A stretch of 64,000 bases of DNA from the NCBI GenBank assembly GCA_037962975.1, contig CM075672.1, forward strand, positions 123,552,001 through 123,616,000, read 5' to 3'. This stretch comes from Clitoria ternatea. Lineage: Eukaryota; Streptophyta; Magnoliopsida; Fabales; Fabaceae. Positions 29,981 through 41,956 of this stretch are shown piece after piece. The first letter of the stretch is position 1. Each line of letters opens with the position of its first letter. The notes under the pieces are model-generated. The model saw only the letters and a list, made by a program, of their open reading frames with translations. It had not been told where the DNA came from and ran no database searches. Made by a program: the position numbers and the translations under genes.

Positions 29981-32900
29981 CTATTGCTTTCTAACATTAT
30001 CTACAAGTGTCTTAGAGAAGTATGACCGGTCCTGGAAGTACTGCAAACAATGCACAAAACTATTAGAACAAAAGCTATATTTATTACATGAAATTGATGA
30101 AATTGTTAGAAAAGTAGTCCAAATAATGAGACTTACATCTGTCCATCCATCTACTAAATGTTATTGGACGATGGTTAACATGGTATGCATGACGTAATAG
30201 CCACACTCGAAAGTACCCTCCTGCCTGTAAGACTACAATGGACATAAAATATAGAATAAGTGAATTCACAACTTAAAAAATATATATTGAAGATTTGAAT
30301 GAATACGATTGACTTACTTTTGGGTGCACCCACACAACTTTTCTTCCGCTGGACTTAACTCCAAGCAGTCGATTGTATCCAACCACCGCCCAACATCAAA
30401 TAAAACACAAGATAAGTTAGAATCGTATAGGTCCAAAAATGATGTAATCGAATTTGTACTTATTTTTTAGGGATTAACTTACCCATCTACTATACTTTTC
30501 AGGTCTTGTGGAACTGGCCGATGCATAGTATCAAAGTACAGAGCAAAATAAGCCCGGGGACAGATCACCACAAGCGTCCAGTGAGCGCTGCAGTTACCAG
30601 TGATAAGTGAGATTTCAAAATGCAAAAATTAATGACAATAATTATGGAATAGAATATTACCCTTTATGATAGGGGCCCATGTATACAGCCTTCCCAGACT
30701 CAAACATCCAATTCTGGATGTATGCCTGGGTGTCCTGCGTGGTGTTTCCTTGCTTCTGTATGAGACAGGGCTCTAAGAAACCATAAGTTCCTTGGAAACC
30801 CAAGTCCACACAGAGTTTTGTCAGAAACCTAAACAAGTTGAGACATGGTTAGCGACAAATAACTTGTATAATGAAAAAATTGGACAAAAAATGATATACT
30901 TACATCTCCCACAGCTGAATGATCGAGATGTTCAGCATCAACGTCCCCGAAATAATCTCACACATGTCAGAATATGTAATGTAAAGTGGTACTGCACTTG
31001 GACGGCCGAACACTAGTGGCTCCCATGGGACCTAAACAGTCTCCTCTCCTTGCTCATACCCGATGCGCCATAGCATCCGGCTGGGATCGTCGGCCGGGTC
31101 TAGCCTCTTCAATGGCTGTTCCTGTTGAACAATTGACAACCATTACAGTTTGTACCATAATTGACAATATAACAAAATTAGTTAGTGTTTAAGGTGTTTA
31201 CCTGTCCAGGGGCAACCGTCAGAAGTCTGTTGGGCCACATCAGAAAGTGGCCCACCGCCTGACCGACGGTCTTTACCTCTGGAGTTGCCACTGGCACAGC
31301 AGCATCCTCCTCGAGGACGAGCACAACAAAGACCCTGGACATACCATCAGGTAATGTCTGATGGTGAACCACAGGGCCTAAGTTGTAGACCATGCCAGTG
31401 GCAACTGGCTCCTCTGACCCGTCAATGAACAGGTCACATTGACGGGTATCTGGTGGCTCGACCCCATCATCGCTAGGGTCAGCCACAACGCACGACCCCT
31501 TAGTGCTAACCCTCCGTACCTACATATTTACACATCAAGCAGAAGTTATTCAACAATGAAAGAAAGTGATTACAAACAATAAAATCGAGGAAATTGAATA
31601 AGGAATCTAACCTGTGGGTCGCTAGCTGGTGCAGTAGTCTCCTGGTGGTTGCTGAGTGAGGCCTTCATCTCCTCCCTGAATCGGGCCATCTCCTGGTGGA
31701 GCCTAGATATCTCCTCCTGATACTCAGCTTTCACAACAGCCACCTTCTGCTCCACCAACTTCTCAAAGGAGGGGGCAGGGTCGGGAGCACTGTAATAGCT
31801 GCGGAGGCCTGTGAAATGTGAATGATTAGCCCATAATTGTTTAACAGATAACAAAATGAAAGGATACAGTTATTTACAACTTACCTACACCTCGACCAAC
31901 AGCACGCACTCTTCCTGGGTGCTCTGGCCTGCCGATGGCGGTAGTCAAAATATCCTGCCTACCATGGGCTACGAAAGACCCTTGGGTTGATTGCTCAACC
32001 AAGGAATCCTGAAACCAAACAAGTTAGTATTCACTTCTTTCACGTAAACCAAAAAACAGACATTGATACAAGGGGAATACTTACTATACATGAGGCGACC
32101 TCTTGAGCTTGTGAGGAAGTGTATTCCCCAGTCTTCTTGATCCTGGCCCACTTCCATTTGTCATGGTGTGTAGGTGGGGAAGGGGGATCCACAATACCAG
32201 TGTCAGGCTGACTAGACTGACACTGACTCAGCCTCTCCTGGGCCAGCCGCTCCTCCAACCTACGGTAACCCCCACGTGACAGTGTGTGGGGGCAGTCATT
32301 CAGCTTCCTAATGTCCTGGGCTTTTTTTCTGACCGCCTACAACAAGAAAGACAAATAGTCAGAGTTAGCCGTTTAAATTATATATAATTTAATCATTTAA
32401 AAACTAATGTACCTGAAACTGGTCAGAATGCCTAGATACAACGAAAGCATCCCAAGTATCCTGATCAATGAATGGATATTTCTCTCCGGGGAACTGTTCT
32501 TTGTCCTCCCTGAATACATACCTACAATTTAGGTACATTTAAACTAAGGATTGGTACAATTTGGCAAAGCGTTGATTAAGAATTTAAAGTCCAAATATAC
32601 CTCCTGGTGAGTATGGATTTGAACGACCTCCATCGCTCAGCCATAATACCGAGGATCTTCCTCCTCGCTATGTCATATGATGGTATGTCAAAAGAATCCT
32701 ACATGAAAGGAGTTAGTCTATAAAGGAGTCCTTATTATGAATTACATGAAATAATACACTGAAATAAAATTAAATGATATCTAAGTTACCAGAATATCAC
32801 TCCATAGCTGGTTCTTCACCACCTCCTCGACATTATCCCAGTCAGGGATAATGATGGACACCTACGACCGAGCCACGACTCCCAAATAACTGCTCAACTT

Positions 32901-33074
32901 CACGGCATTTGGTCCTCCAAACCTACCAGTGTTGACATCCATGTCAACAGGTAACCTCTCGCCCTGGTGTCGCCTAAGTGCAACATCTGGCATCCGGGTA
33001 ACACCTCTACTCTTCTGAGTAGAGGAATCAGTAGCCTGTGAGTCAGACCTAGATCGTCCATCCTGATCAGCCAT
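29981..33074 (-). pseudogene. CACTA gene 2: Transposase_24-like region plus Ulp1-like cysteine protease, 13 exons, lightly broken
   Basis: The gene reads from MADQDGRSRSDSQATDSS (33074) leftwards. Predicted exons are 33074-32790, 32698-32601, 32523-32413, 32336-32085, 32008-31885, 31808-31612, 31519-31202, 31121-30904, 30829-30661, 30588-30482, about 30400-30317, 30224-30137 and 30040-29981. Most introns have clear GT and AG borders. Exons 2-4 give the plant transposase (Ptta/En/Spm) signature (RKILGIMAERWRSFKS; DAFVVSRHSDQF; DIRKLNDCPHTLSRGGYRR). Exon 6 is a Glu-rich coiled coil. Exons 9-13 form a C48/Ulp1-type fold: His in AHWTLVVICP, Asp in ALYFDTMHRP and Cys in EGTFECGYYVMH. Stops occur in exons 1, 8 and 12. 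The exon 11 to 12 phase does not join cleanly and exon 11 has no obvious acceptor. The role is probably end binding or accessory (inferred). Confidence 0.8.
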
Positions 33075-33192
33075 GAGTATCTGTCCAAATAAGGAAACAC
33101 AATTGTCAGATATTTAATATAACATTTAATACAACGAATAATTAATATAACATGTAATTCAATGATTCATTAACATGATTAATACCCTATGA

Positions 33193-36100
33193 AGATGAAA
33201 TATTTTCCCACAAGCCTTCATGGTGGTCATGACGACTGGCAACTACATCATCTATGTCATGTTCCACGATAGATGTTGGAATCTGTGTTGTGGTCGATGG
33301 AATTTCCATAATATCAAGATTGGGGTCTCCAATGTGTCTACCTTGGATAACAATTGATCACCATTTGTCAGCTGGGTCAGCAACATAAAAAACTTGCTTC
33401 ACCTACGTTGCCATTATGAATGGTTCATCCTTATGCCCTATCTTGTTGAGGTCCACCAATGTAACTCCTAATTCATCAGTTTTGACATCGTTCTTATTGT
33501 CAACCCATTTCTATTTAAACACAGGAACGGTGAAGCGACTGGGTTGTTGTCCTTTGAATCACACCAAAGTAGCATGACTCGGCCATCACAGGGTTGTTGT
33601 CCTTTGAAGTTGAGAAATGCATTGACTGAGCCATAACCATCACTCTACTGTTTTGATGTATACTCTTTTCATCCTGTATCCTTGTATAAAATGAATAGTT
33701 GTTTATGTTATACCCACAAAAGGTGAGGACATCAAAGTTCGGGCCCTGTGCCAGTCGATGTAATGTCGAGGATGTAGATGCATCTTTCAGAACGGTCTTT
33801 TGGAACCACTGCATGAAACTCTTGTGTTCATTCAACAACCACTTTTCAGTCATTTTTGGGTTGGTTTTCTTGACTAGCTCCTTGTGAGTGGCTAGATACG
33901 GTTGCACATCATCCGTGTTGTTAAAAATATACAAGTGTGCCTGAAGGACATCATCACATGGCATGCTCTTCATTTTTTTTCCAATCGTTCCTTTCCCATC
34001 CAATCTCCCTTCATGACGAGTCATTGGAATACCAATGCTTGCAGCATGTGACATGTATTCAATGCAAAACTCAATTGCTTCCTCTGCTACATATCTTTCC
34101 ACAATTGAAGCTTCGGGACGACGCTGGTTCTTCATATACCCTTTCAATATCTTCATATATCGCTCAACGAGATACATCCACCATAAGAACACTGGACCAC
34201 ACAAACAGACCTCTCTACTAAATGGATGATTAAGTGGACCATTATGTCAAAAAAAGAGGGTGGGAAATACATTTCAAGCTGACATAATATAAGGGATGCC
34301 TCCTGTTCCAACACATCCAATTCGCCGGGCACGATTACCTTGCAACATATGGCATTGAAAAATATACACAACCTTGTTATGACATTTCTCATATTTTTAA
34401 GAAGAATGTCACGAATGGCGATAGGCAGAAACTGTTGCATCAACATGTGACAATCGTGAGACTTCAACCCAACTAACTTCAAATCTTTCATGGAAACACA
34501 AGAGTTGATGTTGGAGCCATAACCAGACGAAACTTTCACACTTCGTAACGATTCACACAGACTTTGCTTTTCCTTTCTGGACAACGTATGACATGCTGGG
34601 GGCAAATATGTTCTTTTGCCCTTTGATTGTGGATGCAAATCCTGACGTATACCCATCAACTCCAAGTCCATACGCGAGTTTAGGCCATCCTTAGTCTTCC
34701 CGGGTATGTTTAAGAGTATACCAACTAAACTGTCGCACATATTTTTCTCCACATGCATTACATCAATGTAGTGTCTTACATCAAGCTCCCTCCAATATGG
34801 CAGGTCAAAAAACACTGACTTTTTCTTCCAGTTGTTTTGTGTCAGGTGCTATTTTTCACACTTACCAAATTGCATGTTAACGTCTTTCAGATTTTCATAT
34901 GCCTGGCGACCAGATAGTGGTGGAGGAGCCATTTCAAAATCTTGGGCACCGTTAAACGACTTCTTCAACCTCCGAAATAGATGATTCGCTTTAAGAAACC
35001 TTCGATGTCGAAGACAAACATTTTTCCTACCATGATGCAACCGCACAGAACTAGTCCCCTCCTCACATTCTGGACAAGCTTTATGACCCTTCACGCTGTA
35101 CCCGGATAAGTTACCATATGTTGGAAAGTCATTGATCGTACAAAATAGCATGGCACGCAATTTGAATGACTGCCTGCTAAACCCATCAAACACATCAACA
35201 CCGTCTTCCCACAACCTTTTGAGGTCTTCAACCAATGGAGTTAAATATACATCAATGTCATTCCCCGGTTGTCGTGGACCAGAAATCATCATCGATAACA
35301 TGACATATTTCCGCTTCATGCATAACCATGGCGGCAAGTTGTAAACAAACAATAAAACAGGCCACGAACTATGGTTTGTGCTCAGGTTCCCAAATGGGTT
35401 CATGCCGTCTGTGGCTAGTGCAAGCCTAATATTTCTTGGTTCATGGGCAAATTCAGGAAAAATCGTATCCATTTTCTTCCATTGCGATCCATCGGCCGGA
35501 TGCCTTAGTAGTCCATCAATAACCCTTTCATCAGTATGCCATCTCATAAGTTTTGCATCATCTGCATTGGCAAACAGATGCTTTAGTCTTAGAACTATAG
35601 GCAGATACCATAACACCTTTGTAGGAGACCCTTTAGTGCATACCTCATCAGAATCCGCCTCTTTCTTCCTATACCGTGACACCCCACACCTAGGACATCG
35701 ATGCATCATTTCTAACTCACCCCAGAATAATACACAATCATTTGGGTATGCATGTATTTTCTCATACTCTAAATCCATAGGACACAACACCTTTTTGGCC
35801 TCATAGTTACGATTTGGCAAGGTGTTTCCAGCTGGGAGCATTTCTTTCAAAAACTTCAGTAAGTCAGTGAAACTTTTATCCGTCCACCCGTTTATGGCCT
35901 TCAAATTAAACAATCGTAAAACTGCTGATAACCTCATGAAATTGACATAGTTTGGATACAAAAGTTGCTTAGAGTCCTCACACAGAGTCGTATATACATG
36001 AGCTTTCTTAAAACCTTCTACCCCACATCACGGATCATATCCTCGAGTCGGTCATCCATGTCGACATCGGTCTCATGCATCGAGCTTCGATTGTTAGTTT

Positions 36101-36355
36101 GAGAGCTGTTACTTGGCACCACCATATCTTCACCATGCCATATCCAACGTGTATAACTATGCAGAAAACCGTCACACAGTAGATGTTCTCGTACCTCTTC
36201 CAAGTCTACCCGGCGCAGGTTCAAGCATTTAACACAAGGGCAAAAATACTTTCCATTCACCTCCACTGCATTCCTCGCTACGAATTCTATAAATGATTCA
36301 ACTCCCCCTCATACTCCAAACTTAGGCGTGATGCAGTTATCCAACTCCGATCCAT
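33193..36355 (-). pseudogene. CACTA TNP2-type transposase, broken
   Basis: It starts with the characteristic MDRSW at 36355. A transposase-associated domain follows (FIEFVARNAVEVNGKYFCPCVKC; HLLCDGFLHSYTRWIWHGE). Next is the Transposase_21/TNP2 region (RLFNLKAINGWTDKSFTDLL; CPRCGVSRYRKK; FGNLSTNHSSWPVLLFVYNL; GYSVKGHKACPECEEGT; DVMHVEKNMCDSLVGILLNI). A DUF4218-like part (CGPVFLWWMYLVERYMKILK) and a DUF4216-like end (KWVDNKNDVKTDELGVTLVD) complete it. Frameshifts lie near 36310, 36018 and 34205. Stops lie near 34849 and 33508, with two more in the last 130 codons. It would have cut and moved the element; this copy cannot. No long intron is needed to follow the domains. Confidence 0.9.
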
Positions 36356-38383
36356 ACCAACTGTTTACAAGGTGCTATGATCAACCTCACTTTTTCTACA
36401 AAGGTGGTGGTCCTATACCCATTCAGGATAACAATTGTTTTTATACGTCATTCATATATACAGGTTAGGACTTATTTTAAAATTTGATGAAATTTCAGCA
36501 GCATTTCGCATTGGTCTCTAAGTACACAAAATGAGAGTGGTCAAATCAAATTCAACCACAACCAAATATGCACCTAGAGAACAACACAAAATGCAAGTTA
36601 CCGAAAGTTTATCAAATTGTAAAATAACTCCTAACTTGTACATACTAACAATGACGTATAAAAAATAATTATTCATCCCAAACTGTCCAAACGGACAATT
36701 CAAGATTCAACACAAATGATGAAATTAATTAATTTAATGACCATTTGTGTCGAATCTCAAACGGGGAACTACGGTTCACTCATATGCACAACAACTTTAT
36801 GAGCCTACCAGTTTGCAAGATTGAAAACCACATGCATACAATAGACAGAAATAACATTATATACGAGCAACCAACAACAACAGCAATAACATTATATAAG
36901 TGAAATGTAACTTTTGATTACAACTCAACTCAAAAATCTAATAATGAAATATCAAAATTTTAAACTAAACTTCAACAGAACAAAATTCATAAATGGAAAA
37001 TGTTTTAAAGGGAATGGTTAACAATGATGAAGTGAAAATTTTCCATTTAAAAATATCTAACTTGAACCTTGGAATACATTATGTTCATATCTAACAATGA
37101 TGAAGTATGGATTTATGGATTATGGATTATGAATTATGGATCATGGATCATGGATTATGAGATATGAATTATGGATCATGTTAAGCTTTCCCGTTTACAT
37201 AATTTGTAGATATTCATACTTCAAACGCGTATAACTACATCTATATGTGTTTGATGATTTTCTTTTCTAACGTTTAATTTTGATCCAATAGTATTTATTT
37301 ATTTTTTTATGTAGGACTGAACTCGCCATATTTTTTTAAATCTGAAGGGGATACAAAGATTATTGTTTCCCTATACACTAAGGTGATTTATTTCTAATTT
37401 GATAGCCTAAAGCTTCTTATTCTATTCATCCTTTACTTGGTTTCCATAAAGACCATTGAATGTAAGTTTGAAGGAAATGAAGTCTTCAAAAAAGATTAAT
37501 CTTGATAAACTGAGTTGAACACTTTTCAGGTCCCATTAGGCTATAATTAATTTTATTTCACACAAGGGATGTGTCAGAGTGAAATGGCCCACAACCACAA
37601 GACGTTGCTAAGATGCTTAGGATTTCCAACTCCACACAGTGTTGCATATTTTAGGGATATAACTTTTTTATTGCATGGGGATATACAAAATAGATGATTA
37701 TGTGTATTATATGTAACATCCAAAATTTGTAAAAATGATTAATTAAGAGGAATACACAGAACCAGCAAGCTTGCTTTAATTGTTACACAGATATTATCTA
37801 ATCAGATATCTTATACATATATAATATCTATACTACAAGGAATGTCACAGGCAATGTCACAGGTAATGTCACAGGCAATGAAAACACAATGAGATTGAAA
37901 AAAAATGAAAACACATGTCTAATCAGATATCTTGCTGCTCCCTTTTTACAATTTTTCATTAAATAGATTGAAAAAAAATTTTACCACAACAATGAAAACA
38001 CATGAAAACAGAGGCAATGTCACAGGCAATGTCAAATAAGCAGAGACAGAGTTCAGCTTCAACAATGAAAACACAAACTCAGAGACCTATATTCATTCAT
38101 GTTTGACTACACACAAATAGAGAGACAAGCTTTCCAGACAATGGTGATAAAGCATAACAATGATGCAGGGCTAAAAAGTGAACAAAAGAAGAAGGGCAAG
38201 GAAGCACTTACCAGACAATGGTTAAAGAAGAAGAACAAGGGCACACGAAAGAAGAAGGAAGTGAACGGAGAAGCCTAGGACCAGCAAAGAGGAGGACGAG
38301 GAAGAAGACGACAACCAGCGTGAAAGAAGAAGAGAAAAGTGAAAAAAGGCTGAAAGGCGCGGCTTTTGAAGTTTCAGAAAGGA
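36356..38383. other. Non-coding 5' region of CACTA
   Basis: About 2 kb of AT-rich DNA upstream of the transposase start. It holds a (ATGGATT)n-like run at 37103-37172 and a few 12-bp AATGTCACAGGC repeats (37843-37880, 38012-38030). A purine-rich 62-codon ORF at 38218 is low-complexity. I see no gene. Confidence 0.6.
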
Positions 38384-38714
38384 TGTATATTCACGGTTCT
38401 GCTTGAAACCGTGAATATATTACACATATATTAACGGTTGAACAAAAACCTATGGATAAATGTTAAGTATATCACCACGGTTACGAGCCCAACTGTGGAT
38501 AAATATTAAATCTATAATCACAGTTATAGAAACAACTGTGGACATACAGTACCCAATGATTAAACCCTAAACCCTGAACTATATATCCACGGTTGGAAAT
38601 ACAACAGTGATTATAGACATCAATATATATCCACGGTTAACATCATAACCGTGAACGTACCCATGAATATATAGTCACAGTTGTGCACATAACCATGGAT
38701 ATATATTTCAGGTA
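38384..38714. repeat. Right subterminal palindrome array of CACTA, inner part
   Basis: Repeated TTCACGGTT...AACCGTGAA and CCACGGTT units match the left array. The outer part continues at 41758-41850 after the solo LTR. Confidence 0.85.
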
Positions 38715-38719
38715 CTATA

Positions 38720-41700
38720 TGTAACACCTTATTTTAAATAAATAATTAAAAACCAATACGGGGAAAATTTTTCCAAAATTAAGTAACCAAAGACTATAAG
38801 GCAACCGGATAACACAAAGGGCGGAGTGCAAGGAAGAACAAGGGAAATGGGAGATCATCCACACGCATAAGGCAAATGACAGAAGGCTAAGACTGGGACC
38901 GGTTCGTGGGTTTAGCGTAACATACCAGCGCCAGGGCGGATTACGTAATATCATTGGCTCACTCAGACGGGGTCTGATACCGCCTAGGCGGGGTATGGAA
39001 ATGCAACAGCGGATGGAGGAAAATTCTAAAAGAGAAACTCTTCCACGAGTAATACTAGTTCGTTCAGTAGGAAGTGATGGGTAAGGGGAAGGAGAAGAGG
39101 AAGTACAAGGGAGCAAGGCTGGGACCGACCCGCACTGTCCAGCGAAACATAGCAGCGCCTGGTCGAAGACTAAGATAACACTGACTCGCTCAAGCGAGGC
39201 CCGACGTTGCCTGAGCGAAGCATAACAATGCAACCACGGAAGGAGGAAGTGATTACACCGTCGTCCAGTACGGCAAGGTACAACAACGCCTGGACGGACT
39301 ACATTACAACGCCCACTCACTCAGGCGATGTCCAACACCGCCCAGAGAGACATAATAATGCGACAACGGAGGAGGAAGGTACATAGGCGGAGTCTCACGT
39401 TGATATCTGCTTGCTTCAGCATGGTTCCACGCGCTTGGGCGAACCATCCTAGTTACTTGGGCGAGGTATGACACCGCCTAAGCGAAGTCAGCACGACGCC
39501 CCTCCAACACAAACACAAGGTAATTTCTCAATCGGATATGGACAAGGGTTCACTCGGTAAATCCTCACGCTCGCACTTCACTCGGAAAAATGGGAAGTTA
39601 CAGTGTACATATGCAGTAGTAGGTTGTGGGGGAAGGAGGAGCCCGAATTCACTCTACCTAACTCAACTAGGTACGACAATGTCTGGGCGGACTCGACTAC
39701 AACGTTCAAGCCGGGGTCAATACTATTATTGAGGTCGCACTAGCGCCACAACGGATAGGAAGGATAATGGGCGGTATCTCACTCTGACTTTTACTCGCTT
39801 CAGCGCGAGTCCTTACGCTTAGGCGGACTGCTTTAGCACTTTAGACGAGGTATGACTCCGCCCGAGGGAACCCAACATAAGTCTTTCTAGTCCGCACTCG
39901 CTGGGGCGGGTATGCTGCTTGCTGAAGCGAGGGACTCCACTCAGTTTTTCACTCGTCTTTCGCTCTTCACTCACTCGAAGCATGTTTAAACTCTTTGTTT
40001 CATCCTCTCAACCCCAAACTTAATCCCACTACCTACCCGTAGTCACATTGGCCGTCTACGCTCATAAGGTATGCTTGGGCATCCGGACTTGTCATTCAAC
40101 ACCTTCCACCGTACCATATAACACGCAACACACATATATATATATAGTTAGGAAACATCTAAACAATTACAACCACAACATGCCCCTTCTGTCCGGAGCG
40201 TTTAAGTTTCGTATTTAAAACCCAAATTTAACACAAACCGGCCAAGGCTTCCTCTAAAACATTTAAATACGACAAGCACACAGTACACACATATATACGC
40301 ACGATCCATAATGCTCAGCTGCTCTGCTCCACACCCAGCTCTTCCTTCATTCTTTATTCCGAGAGATGTTCACTGAAATATGGCCACTGCAGGGGTGAGC
40401 TTTACATGTAAAATGATACTCACAGACTCAGTATCAGCGTCAGTACACGTTCCTACCATCATTTAACCTTTCCCAAGTAACAAGTTCATACAGTTCAAGC
40501 AACATTCATGCCACACATATCACACAGAGCTTATGCCCACAATCCATTCATGCATTCGGAGTTCTTACGCACATATACATTCATGCACTCAAAATCACAC
40601 ACATAAACATACATAGATTTATACATCATCACAATCGGCATTATATCTACATGCATGCCTGCGGATCCGACTCGGGTAAAGACTCTCAGTTACGGTCCCC
40701 TTTCTTCTGGCCCCTCGTCCCTCAGCTCTTACCAGGTGGCACCGGCCTCCCACGGCGTCTCGAGACTCTTCTCTAGCTCCTTCGGCTACCACGAGCACTA
40801 TCAGGATCTAGCCAAGGTTGGTAACTGGAAGTCGTTCCCTTGGGGTTCTTGACCTTCTATGGGTCACCCCACTCTCACTCATGCAACTAACACATTTATT
40901 AACACGCATCATCACGCCACGAACACCTTCTCTGTAGCCATTAAGCAAGAACGGATTCCCCACATTACTCGTATTCATTTAGTCAATCACACCAACGCAT
41001 GTTATAATCAGTCATCAGACTAACAACAGTGAACAAACCAATTAAGAGCATACACATACATCTTTTCCATAGTGACAAGAAAATAGATCCATGCATATCA
41101 TTCATCATTATTATCCACTAACAGGCTACACCATCCCCATGAAATCGCTATCAGAATCTTAAATCATGCAACAGTTTTAGTGATTATGAATACATGCACA
41201 CACACACACACACACACTCAGCAGTACGTTCATCCGGTACCGTTCGTAGACCATGCATTCGACATGCAAGCGCCCCCTACCTTTAGAGGAACCTCAGAAA
41301 CCTTTCCGTTCTTGTCGTTGGGTCCGATGTCCTTCTCCTGGTTCGTTCGGTCTTCTTTGGCTTCGTCGTATCCTGCGCCTGATTCTGGGATGGAGTGTGG
41401 TCCGTTCTTCAGTACTGCAATCAAGATCTCCAGGAGCGAAGAGTGAGAGAAGAGAAGAAGGAGGATGGAGACGAAGAGAGAAAAGTAGAGGATGAAGTGA
41501 TGGAGGAAGGAATAGCGAGTGTGTCCTTAACCAAAGGCTTACGTTTTTATATATATATATGCGCACGAGTAAGAGAAGAGTGGGATGGGAGAGTGTGAGC
41601 TCAGCAGCCACGCGCACTCCACCCATCCCCTGACCACCACCATTTTTCATATTTTAAAGCTTAAATCTACTTGGTTATATATATAATTAATGGTTATTTT

Positions 41701-41752
41701 CTTAATGGTTTATTCTTCATTCGGCATTTAGTTTCAAAACTGGGATGTTACA
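38720..41752 (-). repeat. Solo LTR of an A-like Tekay element inside the CACTA (3.03 kb)
   Basis: On the minus strand it begins TGTAACATCCCAGTTTTG, matching the start of element A's LTR, and ends GGTGTTACA. The 5-bp duplication CTATA flanks it (38715-38719 and 41753-41757), with no internal region, so it is the product of LTR-LTR recombination. Conserved blocks with A include the 40660-40860 GC-rich block, CCTTGGCCGG (40239-40248, reversed) and CGCTCAAGCG-type motifs (39180-39960). A (CA)n run lies at 41195-41217. The 201-codon minus ORF at 38715-39320 is an LTR artefact. Confidence 0.93.
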
Positions 41753-41928
41753 CTATATATCCACGGTTGACTCCTCAACCGTGAATATATATTGATGGGT
41801 ACGTTCACGGTTATGATGTTAACCGTGGATATATAGTTTTCTCTGATTATATCATTCACCTTATAATTTCAAAAATGCCAACGCGTATGTTTTTATCACT
41901 GATCCACTTAAACCCGTGAATATATCCC

Positions 41929-41956
41929 GTTGTTATATCCAATTTTTACACTAGTG
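41929..41956 (-). repeat. Right terminal inverted repeat of CACTA
   Basis: It ends TTTTTACACTAGTG on the plus strand, the imperfect complement of the left end. Confidence 0.9.

Larger units (their letters stand above)
29202..41956 (-). mobile_element. CACTA (En/Spm-type) DNA transposon, 12.75 kb including a nested solo LTR
   Basis: The left end is CACTAGTGGAAAAAATG and the right end, reversed, is CACTAGTGTAAAAATTGG. The 3-bp duplication ATT is present at 29199-29201 and 41957-41959. Both ends carry arrays of CACGGTT...AACCGTG palindromes, the subterminal repeats expected for this superfamily. Two gene remnants read leftwards (TNP2-type transposase and a Transposase_24/Ulp1 gene), so the promoter end is the right terminus. 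Without the solo LTR and its duplication the element is about 9.7 kb. Confidence 0.93.

Noticed and set aside
37103..37172. ATGGATT repeat as a telomere-like sequence
   Set aside because: The unit does not match plant telomere TTTAGGG and is a short imperfect microsatellite.
38715..39320. 201-codon minus-strand ORF
   Set aside because: It lies in a solo LTR, starts in low-complexity sequence and resembles no protein; the equivalent frame is not kept in the element A LTR.
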